Positions 19,130 to 28,770 of a stretch of DNA of 64,000 nt are shown in pieces. The notes beneath the pieces were generated by a model. It saw only the letters and a program-made list of their open reading frames with translations. It did not search any database and was not told the origin of the DNA. A program made the translations under genes and the position numbers. This DNA is from JAWKOK01 sp963765875 (GTDB lineage Bacteria; Chloroflexota; Anaerolineae; Caldilineales; Caldilineaceae). The DNA is taken from contig CAVXYK010000007.1 in NCBI GenBank assembly GCA_963765875.1, forward strand, positions 434,001 through 498,000, in the 5' to 3' direction. Within the stretch, counting starts at the first letter, position 1; each line of letters begins with the position of its first letter.

Positions 19130-19187
19130 CGGTTTTTTCTCTCCTCTATTCTCTGTTATTCTCTGTGGCTGCTTTGGCTACCGTCGC

Positions 19188-21828
19188 TCATTTGATCGTC
19201 GCTTTTTCAAGCGTGATACGGTCATCGTAAATTGGCAATCGGCCCCGCTTCGCTCTGATCGGTAGCCCGTCGCTGCTCCGTTCGACGCTGAGGACCAACG
19301 AATAGTCGCCTGCCGGTAGGGCTTCTGCAAGGCTGAGCCAACGTGTCTCCATGACGGGGATCTCCGTGGGCCACCTTCCGCTGGGGTAGCCGGCGCCGCC
19401 GAGCGGTTCCGACCAGGAGCTTACACCATTGCCATTCTCGTCGAGTAGTGCAATGGTGGCGACATAGTTGTCACGGTAGTCATTGGGGCGTGGCCGCCAG
19501 ATCAGGTCCACACGAAGGTCACTGCCGGGAGCCACTGCGTCCAGAGCCACAGCGGCCTCGACCAGATCGATGTAGTCAAATCTTGCCAGGGCAGCCTGCG
19601 TTAGGGGGACTGTCTCCGCCGGCAGGACGTCCACCATGCCCAGTCGCAGGCGCTGTCCGTCCACTGAGTTCGATTGATTCTGCAATGGCAGCGGTGTGCC
19701 GTCATCTTGACGGTAGACGATCAGTTCCAGGCTGTGTGGTCCCGGGCGGGCAGCAGCCGGCACTGCCAGGGCGAGGGGCTGCTGCACCTGTTCTCCCGCC
19801 TGCCATGTTTCGGTTGATGGCCGGGGCGCCTCATCTGCCTGGGCAATCAGGCTGTCCTCTGAGTCGTAGAGGCGAAGGCTCATGGCCAGCCCGCTCTCTA
19901 GACCTGAGAAGGTGGACAGGGGCAGCCAGGACAAGTTGACATAAGTTTTGTCTCCGGCATTCACCGTCGGGGACGATGCCGCCTGGGCAAGCTGCAGAAG
20001 GTCGCCGAAGTCGACTGGGGCTTCGGGTGTAGCTGCACTCTCTTGTTCGAGTGGATCAGTCTGGTTGACGAACATCTGGACCAGCAGATAGTCCCGTCCT
20101 GGATAGGGGATCTCTCTGAGTAGATCGCCATTTTCGACCAGTCGATCGCGAATCGTCGCTTCCGGATCGTTGACGGTGTCGTAGATGCGATAGTGCCAGA
20201 TCCGGGCATGGTCCTGGGCCAGCTCATCCAGGATGGTGATGGTCTCTTCGCGTCCAACCGCAAAAAAATCGCTGTCAGGATTGTCCCATCCCAGGCTTTC
20301 TTCGCCATCGACGCTTCCGGTTATGGCAGCAATGGGCTGGTCCAAAACGGCTGGATCGGGCATGTCGGTGAAGCGCTTAATTTCGGCCAATTGAGGCGGC
20401 TTGGATCCATGCGGACCGTCAACTTCCTGTGGCCAATAGGTGTCGAGCACGGTGTATGCCCAGCCGGCATTGACGAGAATCAGATCGCCGGGGCGCCACT
20501 GTTCGGCGAGATCTGCAACTGCCGTTCGGTGATCGTCTGCTCGATAGAGGGGATTGAACCAGGTCTGTTGCAGCCCGGCGAAACTGATGCCAATGACCAG
20601 GGCAAGTGAGCCGATGCCCAGCCATCGCCGTCTTGCCCACAACACAGATATTGACGACGCCACGATCAACATGAATGGTGGGGCATATGTGAAGAGATAG
20701 CGTACGTGATAGACCGGCGTCAGCGAGAGCGTCGTGAGGTATAAAATCGCTATGGGCAAGAAGACATAGGACAGGAGGACGAGCGCGTGCTTCAAGGCCC
20801 TTCCCGCAGGCCGTAGCTCTTCCTGGCATGGGCGCAGAGGATGGAGAATCTGGGGATGTGGACTCGATTGCCGGTGAGAGTATGAAGATCCCCGTGGCCG
20901 CAAGCGCTATCAGGGCCCAGGGCCACTGGCTACCTCCCGGCGGCGCTTGGCCGATCAGTAAACCCGATAGGCTTTCGCTGACCGTTGCCATGAACTCCGG
21001 CAAGGTGGTCCAGGGCTGGCGCCAAGGCGGGACCGGCGGGTTGCTAGCTTGCCGCCATAGAGTCGGCAGCCAGGGTGAATAGAGCAACAGAACGCCGATC
21101 TGGGCGGCGAGCCATGTCAGCAATGAGTGCCTGGAGGCCCCATGAGAAGACCTGCGGTCCCGCCACAGCAGGAGCAGCACAATCAGATTGACGGCCACAA
21201 GCAGGAGTGCGAAATAGTAGAGCGTGTAGAGGCCGGCGGCTGCACATGCGACGTAGAGTGCCAGATAGACCCAGCGGCCTGCCGCACGCTCTCTCCATTT
21301 GAGTGCCGCCCACAGACAGACTAGCCCCAGCGCCGCGCCCATGGTGTACATGCGGACTTCCTGGCTGTACCATATATGGAACGGGTTGACGGCTGCAAGC
21401 CAGACAGCCATCACGGCCGACCGTCTGTCGAGCAGTTTGCGTCCGAGCGGATAGAGCAGCGCGACCACGATCATGCCCCACGCCAGGCTGGACCAGGCCA
21501 GTAGGTACTCCAACCCGTGATATAAGGTCGGATCAACGATGGTGCGCCAGGTCCGTAATAGTAGATAGTAGCCGGGCGGATGGATGTCGCCGGCCGTATG
21601 TCGAATGATCTCCTGCGGCGTCAAGCTCGATAGATAGGCGCTGACCGTCTCGTCGTACCAGAGGGATTCCAGGCCCAGCCGATAGACGCGCAGCGCCAGA
21701 GCCGCCAACAGTCCGGTCAGGAGCAGCAGACGATACGTTCTGTTCCAGTCACGCGGATTTTGATGATTCACAATACTGGATGCTATCACACAGCGCAACC
21801 GGCGAGCAAAGCGGAGACGCCACTCCAT
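19188..21828 (-). CDS. GT39-like membrane glycosyltransferase with soluble C-terminal domain (frameshifted)
   Basis: Joined across one break the product is about 880 residues. The N-terminal half has roughly ten membrane segments and the first-loop signature LWYDETVSAYLSS with the acidic pair expected for GT-C enzymes of the ArnT/PMT type (family 39), plus HPPGYYLLL and NPFHIWYSQEVRMY. These enzymes transfer sugars from polyprenyl-phosphate donors outside the membrane. The C-terminal half (from about 20300 leftwards) is a hydrophilic beta-rich region of unknown role. The frame breaks near 20795-20830, where IESTSPDSPSSAPMPG gives way to the other frame reading ALKHALVLLSYVFLPIAILY, a continuation of the membrane domain. 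The start at 21828 is close to AAAGGAT and is not certain. Confidence 0.8.
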
Positions 21829-21869
21829 ATCCTTTGGCGATCAGACCGCAATTGGATACAATTGCTCCC

Positions 21870-23391
21870 ATGTCATCGCTTGTAGCAGGAGAACAGAGGA
21901 ACGTCCGATCGGTTCGCAGGCTTTCCCGATCGCTATCGATCTTGTCGTGATGATCGTTGTCGCTGTTTTGCTTGTCGTGCTTGCCTCAGTCACGGCACGA
22001 CCTGTCAGCGTTACCGTGGATGGCATCACAGACACCATCAAGACGCATCGACGAGACATCGACAGGTTGCTGGTTGATCTTGGATTAGCATGCTCAGACA
22101 TCAGCACTGGCAACGGTTTCCAGCCCCGAGACCGCTTCGCAGCCGATGACTTTGCGCGTGGAACGACCTCGGTCGCTACGGGTGCTTGCCGACGGACGCG
22201 ATCTCCACGTTGATGTCTGGGGTGAAACACCGGCCGACGTGTTGACCGCTGCCGGAGTCGGCTTCGATCCGGCAGATCGGGTCCTGGTTGATGGCCTCTC
22301 CATCGGTCTGGAAGAGGCATTGCCGCCGCCGATGCTCGTCGAGACGCCGCGACGCTTCAACCGTGGCCATGCCTGGAACGACGTAGAGCACACCCAGTCC
22401 CAGCTGCGGCTGACTCGTTCGACCCCGATTGTCGTTGAAGACGGCGGGCTTTCTTTTGACATTCGCTCAACCGCACAGACCGTCGGCGAAGCGCTGCGCG
22501 ACGCCAAACTCACGCTCTATCTGGGGGATCGGGTTCAACCGAGTTTGGGCAGTCCGATCAGCAACGGTTTGCGTGTTTCGATTCAGCGCAGTACGCCGCT
22601 CAGTCTTGAGGTGGATGGCGTCTTTACGAAGACCCGCTCGCGTGCAGAGTCGGTTGCTGATCTGTTGAGCGAGATGAATGTCGGGCTGTCAGGCCTGGAC
22701 AAGGTGACGCCGCCCTTACAGACAGCGGTCTACGACAACATCGCCATCAGAGTCACGCGTATCAGCGAAGATGTTGAGGTCTCTGAGGAGATTGCGCCGT
22801 TTGAGACGGTCTTTGAACCGGACGCCAACCTTCCGATCGACACCCAGCAGACGGTTGCGTCGGGAGCCGAGGGGATTACCCGAACGCGCGAACGGGTTCG
22901 CAATCGAGAATGGTGAAGAGGTGGACCGCCTGTTTGAGGACACCTGGATCGCTCAGGAACCGGCGCAACGGGTGATCGCCTACGGGACCCAGATCACGCC
23001 GAAGACAATCGCAACCGACGACGGACGCCTGATTACCTACTGGCGAAAGATCAGAATGCGTGCGTCGAGTTATAGTGCGGGCACTGCCGGGCTTCCGCCG
23101 GATCATCCCTGGTACGGGAAGACCTACAGCGGCGAGCCGATGCGCAAGGGCGTCGTTGCGGTGGACCCGAATATCATCCCGTTGCGTTCACAGGTTTATG
23201 TGCCTGACTACGGCATCGGAGATGCTTTGGATACCGGCTCTGCAATTCGCTCCCGGCGTATCGATCTTGGCTTCGATGACGCCAACTTAGAAATTTGGGG
23301 CACGTGGGTCGACGTCTACTTATTGTGGCCTCCGCCGGCTGACTATGAGATTACATGGGTGGTACCCAATTGGCCGCGGGTACCCCAATAG
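21870..23391 (+). CDS. DUF348 / G5 / 3D domain cell-wall protein (YabE/RpfB-like; frameshifted)
   Basis: The reassembled protein has an N-terminal membrane anchor (VVMIVVAVLLVVLASV), repeated DUF348 ubiquitin-like domains (PVSVTVDGITDTIKTHRRD, then SLRVLADGRDLHVDVWG, TPIVVEDGGLSFDI and PLSLEVDGVFTKTRS), a G5 domain (around VSEEIAPFETVFEPD) and a C-terminal 3D domain (AVDPNIIPLRSQVYVPDYG then RRIDLGF). This is the layout of YabE and resuscitation-promoting-factor-like proteins, which act on peptidoglycan; the 3D domain is related to MltA lytic transglycosylases. Frames change near 22085-22110 and at 22902-22903 (one surplus A in CGCAATCGAG). The start is uncertain: ATG at 21870 needs a further shift near 21945, while GTG at 21947 or the ATG after it needs none but lacks a ribosome binding site. 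Confidence 0.75.
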
Positions 23392-23505
23392 CTTGCACTG
23401 TCCCTATTCCGAGCCCACAGTTGCCGCCGCTCCACAGAGCCTTGACCAAAACGGCAAATGGATGCGGGCTTCGTGAACTAGCACAAGATTGCGTTTTTGC
23501 CGCTC

Positions 23506-26500
23506 ATGTCGGTTCAAAATAGAGTTCGACTGAACCAATGGATGCTCTACCTTTTGCTGGCGCTGATTCTAGCCGCCGGCTTTGCTTTGCGTACCTGGAA
23601 CATCAACTTCGACCGTGGTATCGGTAGTCATCCCGACGAGCGCAGCACAGCCTGCTTCTATGCCCCGACAATTCAGCTTCCCGATAGTTGGGAATCCTTC
23701 AAAGACCCGAGACAGAGCCCCATGAACCCGCTCTGGGATGTGGCGCGCCAAGAGCGACGAGGGTTCACCTATGGTCATCTGCCCCTCTACATGGGCGTGG
23801 CCATGGGCGAGCTGTTCCACCGAGTCGCCCCGATCGCTGAGCGACTGGGTGCGCCGGAGGAGACCGTCTCGCTGATGGCACGCGCCGATCACGCGTGCGA
23901 CGGCATTGCTGTTGCAGGCCGTCTGACTATGGCCCTGCTGGATACGTTGACAATTTTGCTGCTCTTTCTGCTGGGTCGCAAGATCTACTCGCCGACTACC
24001 GGACTGATAGCGGCCGGCTTCTATGCGTTCACGGCGCAGGCTATCCAACTCAGCCATTTCTTTGCCATGGATCCGGCCAGCACGACGTTTACGGTTCTTG
24101 CCGTCCTGGGTGGCGTCAAGATGATCCAGGATCGGTCGACAGGAGCCGCATTGCTGACCGGTGTGGCGGCCGGATTGGCCATCTCTTCCAAGTTCAGCGC
24201 GCTGCCCGTGTTGGCAGTGCCTGTCGTGGCCGCTGTCATCGTCTTCTGGGATGTGGCCCAGCAACGGGCGGTCTCAGGCGTGACGGATAACGCCAGTCGT
24301 GACGAGCTTCGTGCCCTGGCCGGCATCCCCATTTCCTTCCTGTTCGCCGCGGTGACCTTTGCCGTCACCAGTCCCTATGCCGTGCTGGATTGGATGAGTT
24401 TCATCAACGCGACGCTGATCGAACAAGGTCGCATGGTGCGTGGCGTGGCCGACTTTCCCTTCACGCGCCAATATCGAAATACTGTGCCCTATCTCTACTT
24501 CATCGATCAGCAGTTGCGCTGGGGTATCGGTCTGGCTTTGGGAAGCGTGGCGGCTGCCGGCGTGTTGGTCGCGGGCGTAGAGTGCGTGCGGACCTTCTAC
24601 GCGATGGCCGCCACCGTCATCAGTCGGCTCTTTTCTCATGATCAATGGAGAGCCGTACCACGCGTTCGCCAGGCCGAGTTGATCGTCTGGGCATGGGTCG
24701 TGCCCTATTTCGGCCTGACCGGAGCCTTCCTGGCCAAATTCAATCGCTACATGCTGCCGTTGTTGCCGTTTGTGATGCTGTTCGCTGCCGGGATGATATG
24801 GCGGTTGTGGCGGATGGGAAGCGTGAAACGAGTGTCGAGGGGCGAGGAGTGGGGTAGTGGGGCAGTAGAGAATCGGGTGATGCCGCTGAACGCTGAGACC
24901 GCGTCCGTTTCTGAATCCGCGACCCGAGATGCGGAAACAACTATCGCGACTCAAGCAGCAAGCAGCAAGCAGCAAGCAGCCGAAGTTCTTGATAATTCCG
25001 TGCCCCAACCCGCAACTCTAAACACAGAAACGACCGCCTCCCATCAAGCAGCAAGCAGCAAGCAGCAAGCAGCCTCAACCAATGACGCAGCACGCACGGC
25101 GCAGCAGCGGGCCGCGCGCATTCTCGCAGTCTCTCTTGCGACCCTCGGCCTCGTGGGCGGTCTGTTCTGGTCGCTTGCCTATGTGAACGGCGTCTATGGC
25201 CGGGAACATACGTGGATCAGCGCCAGTCGCTGGATCTACGAAAACGTCCCGGAAGGTTCTGCCATACTCTGGGAAGTGTGGGACGATCCACTGCCCAAGA
25301 GCATTCCCGGTGAAGCGGGCATGGACATGGGTTCGACCGGACTCTATAACATTGACTGGAGTCCATATGAAGAGGACACGGCCCCGAAATACGAACTGAT
25401 GCGTGCGAAGCTGAAAGAGGCGGACTACGTTGCCTACAGCTCCAAGCGGATCTATGACAGCGTTGATGAACTACCCGAGCGCTACCCCATGACGAATCTC
25501 TACTATGAGTCCATGTGGGACGGCAGCCTTGGTTTTGAGCTTGCGCTGGACCAGACATCGCCGCCAAGCCTCTTTGGCATTGAGTTTGACGACCGCCATG
25601 CCGATGAAAGCTGGAGCCTCTATGATCATCCCCAGGCAACCATCTTCCGCAAGGTTCGCCAGCTGAGTGATGCCGAATACGACGCCCTCTTCGCGGGCAC
25701 TTGGGAGGAGGCAGTGCCTTGGTACCGTGGCAAGGACTCGCCCCTGAGCCCGCTTCTCAGCATGATCGGTCTAGACAGCAGCCCCGAGAGTGAGAGCGAA
25801 GGGCTGCTGAATCGGATCATCGGCCTGGTTTCCGGCCACGAGAGCGATCTGATTGGTGGGGCTGAAGTCGATATCGATGACCGGGCCTCCTTGGAACTGG
25901 CGGCGCCACTGGACCAGATGCCCCTCGTTGACAATTACCGCTGGAATCAGCTCGCCAGCGAAAACAGCGGCATCGCCGTCATCTGGTGGTGGTTCGTCAT
26001 GGCTCTGTTGGGTTGGATTGCCTGGCCCTACGCATTTGGCATATTCCGGCCGCTGCGCGACCGGGGGTACCTGTTCAGCCGTTCCCTTGGGTGGCTGGTC
26101 AGCGGTTGGCTACTCTGGTGGATGGCAAGTCTGGGCTGGATGCAGAACTCGGTTCGCGGCGCCTGGAGTGTTGTTCTGCTGCTTGGCATTGGCGGAGCGC
26201 TGTTGGCCTACCGCCAGCGTCAGAGTCTGGGGCGCTATCTGCGCAGAAACTGGGGACTGATCGTTTGTGCAGAGCTGCTATTTGCCGTTGCATTTGGCCT
26301 CTTCGTGGTGATCCGTCTCTTTAATCCTGATCTCTGGCAGCCGTGGTTCGGCGGTGAAAAGTTCATGGAATTTGCCTTTCTCAACGGCATTCTGCGTAGC
26401 CCGACCTTTCCACCGCTGGATCCGCACTTCGCCGGCGGGCAGATCAATTACTACTATTTCGGCATCTACTTGGTCGCCTATCTGATCAAGCTGACGGGGA

Positions 26501-28770
26501 TTTATGCCGAGGTCGCCTTCAACCTGGCTGTACCAACGCTCTTTGCACTGACGGTGAGCAACGCCTTCGCTGTTGCCTACTCGGCAGTCCGTGACCGTCG
26601 ACCGGCGGAATCGGGCTTGGTTGCCTCAGACCCTGGTACGCAATATTCCGAATCAGTTGACCAGTCGCCCCACGACGTCGCAGACCCGGAAGAGGGCAAG
26701 CTGCCGCCTGGGAACCTTTCAGCGGATCAGGAAGGCGTACCGACGGTCGATGAACTGCCGGTAGCATCAGACGCCCAGCTCGCTACCGAAGCGCCGGTAG
26801 CTCAGCCGACGCAACCGGCCGAAGGGGCGATGGCGGACGAAGGCGAAGATTGTCCCGACACTGGCGATGAACCAGTCGACCGTGCCGGATGGCGGCATGG
26901 CATCCTGATTGCTTTGCTGGCCCCGCTTTTTGTGACCATTCTGGGCAACCTGGATGGATTTGCTCAACTTGTGCGAAGCTCCGCCCGGGTGGGGGCGTCC
27001 ACGTTTAGCAGTACGGTTCCTGGACTTGACGGCATCGTTCGTGCCGTCTCGGCGATTTCATCCGATCCGTCCCTTCCAGCCTATGACTTCTGGGGTCCCA
27101 GTCGTGTCATTCCCAGCACTATCAACGAGTTCCCCTTCTGGAGTTTCCTCTTTGCCGATCTTCACCCCCACCTGATTGGCATTCCGTTCTCGCTCTTGTT
27201 TCTCGGTATTCTGCTCGCACTCTTCCTTGAGCCTACCGACTGGAATGAGCAGCGGTTGCGCGGCGGCGCATTGTTGGCGTTGCTTTCGCTTATGCTGGGC
27301 ACGTTGGCAACAGTCAACCTTTGGGAACTCCCAACCTACCTGGGACTTGGTCTGTTGGCCTTTATGGTCAGTCAGTTCTATCAGACCGGGCGCGTCCGAA
27401 TGGGCCGCACTCTATTGTTCGCTGCACTATATTTGCTGGGCGCATTCCTGGCCTACTGGCCGTTTTTCGGCACGTATCAGAACATCGGCGCTAGCGGTTT
27501 AGGCCTGGTGCGAGAGGGAGATGCACTGGGCATCTGGCTGTTGATCTGGGGACTGTTTCTCTTCGTGCTGACCAGTTGGATCTTCTTTGCCGCTTCCAGG
27601 TCGGCAGGCCCTCGTTGGACAGAGGCAGGTCAGCGTGTGCGCCCAACGGGGATCGAGCGAACGCTCAGTATGACCTTGCGCCGATTTGATCGACTACCAC
27701 GCGTGCTCTATTTGCAGCGTCTGATTGTCAAGCAGTCGACCCTCGGCTACGAACTGGCTCGTTGGATCGTCCCATTGACGTTGCTGGCCGCAGCGGTTGC
27801 GCTCTGGATGGACAGAGCGGTGCTCGCGCTCTGTTTGTCGCTGTTGGGCCTGGCATTCTTGCTGCTCTGGCGACGCGGCCGCGAGGCAGATGCTGGAAGC
27901 ATCTTCGTCGCCCTCCTCACGGTCACCGGCCTAGCGATTCTTGCCGGCACCCAGGTCGTCTACCTCAAGGATTTCCTCCAGGGCGGCGACTGGTATCGAA
28001 TGAACACGCTCTTCAAATTCTTCAGTCAGGTCTGGGTCATTTGGGGCGTAGCGGCCGCGATTGCTTTGCCTCGGCTCTGGAGCGGATTTGTGTCGAAGAA
28101 GGCCCAGCCGGTAGATGGAGCCGTCACGTCAAAGCGGATTTGGCGCTATGCCTGGGCCGTTCTGCTTGTGCTGCTGATCGCTGCGAGCCTTGCCTATCCG
28201 CTTTTAGGTACACCTGCGCGTGTTGATCAACGTTTGAACGGCTGGCGGCCACCGCCTGGCACGCTCAACGGACTGGCGTATATGGAGCAGGGAACCTATA
28301 CGTGGCCCGATGCCGGCAATGTAGTCGAGTTGGAATATGACTGGGCCGCCATTCAGTGGCTGCTGGATAACGTGCGCGGGAATCCTGTCCTGGTCGAGAG
28401 CGCTGAGGTTGACTACTATCGGGCCGGCGGAACGCGTGTCGCCAGCTTGACCGGGCTGAGCGGGCTGCGGGGCATGCATGCCTCAGAACAGCGCTACGGC
28501 GATCTCGTGGGTGAACGAGATGGTCTGCACCGTGAGTTCTGGAATACGGCTGATGTGGATCGGACGATTGAGCTGATGGATGAGCTGGACGTAGCGTTGA
28601 TCTACGTGGGGCAGTTGGAGCAACATCAGCATCGAGCGGGCGTGGAAAAGCTGGAGAATATGGCAAGCGAGGGCCTGCTGGTTCCCATCTACAGCAATGA
28701 GCGTGTGATCATCTACGCAGTGCCGGGTGAACTGGCACAAGACGATGATGGGGGATACCGTCCATCATGA
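23506..28770 (+). CDS. GT39-like glycosyltransferase fused to DUF2298 (Chlor_Arch_YYY) membrane domain
   Basis: This protein of about 1754 residues has two multi-pass halves. The first is a GT-C/ArnT-like module with DRGIGSHPDERS in the first loop, repeated membrane helices and LAISSKFSALPVL. A charged linker rich in QAASSKQQAA follows at about residues 455-530. Then comes an extracytoplasmic segment and, from about residue 830, the DUF2298 module with GGQINYYYFGIYLVAYLIKL, LGNLDGFAQLVRS and DWYRMNTLFKFFSQVW. DUF2298 proteins, named for the Tyr triplet, occur mainly in Chloroflexota and Archaea and have no proven activity. The start may be the ATG at 23506 or TTG at 23497. It overlaps the next gene by four bases (ATGA), so the two are translationally coupled. 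Confidence 0.88.
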   Translation: MSVQNRVRLNQWMLYLLLALILAAGFALRTWNINFDRGIGSHPDERSTACFYAPTIQLPDSWESFKDPRQSPMNPLWDVARQERRGFTYGHLPLYMGVAMGELFHRVAPIAERLGAPEETVSLMARADHACDGIAVAGRLTMALLDTLTILLLFLLGRKIYSPTTGLIAAGFYAFTAQAIQLSHFFAMDPASTTFTVLAVLGGVKMIQDRSTGAALLTGVAAGLAISSKFSALPVLAVPVVAAVIVFWDVAQQRAVSGVTDNASRDELRALAGIPISFLFAAVTFAVTSPYAVLDWMSFINATLIEQGRMVRGVADFPFTRQYRNTVPYLYFIDQQLRWGIGLALGSVAAAGVLVAGVECVRTFYAMAATVISRLFSHDQWRAVPRVRQAELIVWAWVVPYFGLTGAFLAKFNRYMLPLLPFVMLFAAGMIWRLWRMGSVKRVSRGEEWGSGAVENRVMPLNAETASVSESATRDAETTIATQAASSKQQAAEVLDNSVPQPATLNTETTASHQAASSKQQAASTNDAARTAQQRAARILAVSLATLGLVGGLFWSLAYVNGVYGREHTWISASRWIYENVPEGSAILWEVWDDPLPKSIPGEAGMDMGSTGLYNIDWSPYEEDTAPKYELMRAKLKEADYVAYSSKRIYDSVDELPERYPMTNLYYESMWDGSLGFELALDQTSPPSLFGIEFDDRHADESWSLYDHPQATIFRKVRQLSDAEYDALFAGTWEEAVPWYRGKDSPLSPLLSMIGLDSSPESESEGLLNRIIGLVSGHESDLIGGAEVDIDDRASLELAAPLDQMPLVDNYRWNQLASENSGIAVIWWWFVMALLGWIAWPYAFGIFRPLRDRGYLFSRSLGWLVSGWLLWWMASLGWMQNSVRGAWSVVLLLGIGGALLAYRQRQSLGRYLRRNWGLIVCAELLFAVAFGLFVVIRLFNPDLWQPWFGGEKFMEFAFLNGILRSPTFPPLDPHFAGGQINYYYFGIYLVAYLIKLTGIYAEVAFNLAVPTLFALTVSNAFAVAYSAVRDRRPAESGLVASDPGTQYSESVDQSPHDVADPEEGKLPPGNLSADQEGVPTVDELPVASDAQLATEAPVAQPTQPAEGAMADEGEDCPDTGDEPVDRAGWRHGILIALLAPLFVTILGNLDGFAQLVRSSARVGASTFSSTVPGLDGIVRAVSAISSDPSLPAYDFWGPSRVIPSTINEFPFWSFLFADLHPHLIGIPFSLLFLGILLALFLEPTDWNEQRLRGGALLALLSLMLGTLATVNLWELPTYLGLGLLAFMVSQFYQTGRVRMGRTLLFAALYLLGAFLAYWPFFGTYQNIGASGLGLVREGDALGIWLLIWGLFLFVLTSWIFFAASRSAGPRWTEAGQRVRPTGIERTLSMTLRRFDRLPRVLYLQRLIVKQSTLGYELARWIVPLTLLAAAVALWMDRAVLALCLSLLGLAFLLLWRRGREADAGSIFVALLTVTGLAILAGTQVVYLKDFLQGGDWYRMNTLFKFFSQVWVIWGVAAAIALPRLWSGFVSKKAQPVDGAVTSKRIWRYAWAVLLVLLIAASLAYPLLGTPARVDQRLNGWRPPPGTLNGLAYMEQGTYTWPDAGNVVELEYDWAAIQWLLDNVRGNPVLVESAEVDYYRAGGTRVASLTGLSGLRGMHASEQRYGDLVGERDGLHREFWNTADVDRTIELMDELDVALIYVGQLEQHQHRAGVEKLENMASEGLLVPIYSNERVIIYAVPGELAQDDDGGYRPS
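24952..25074 (+). repeat. Two blocks of a heptanucleotide repeat (AAGCAGC) inside the linker
   Basis: CAAGCAG/AAGCAGC units are repeated about four times at 24952-24981 and again at 25044-25074. The preceding bases are also similar (GAAAC, then a short variable part), so the larger unit is duplicated. Because seven is not a multiple of three, the repeat is read in all three frames and gives the QAASSKQQAA peptide twice. Confidence 0.85.
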
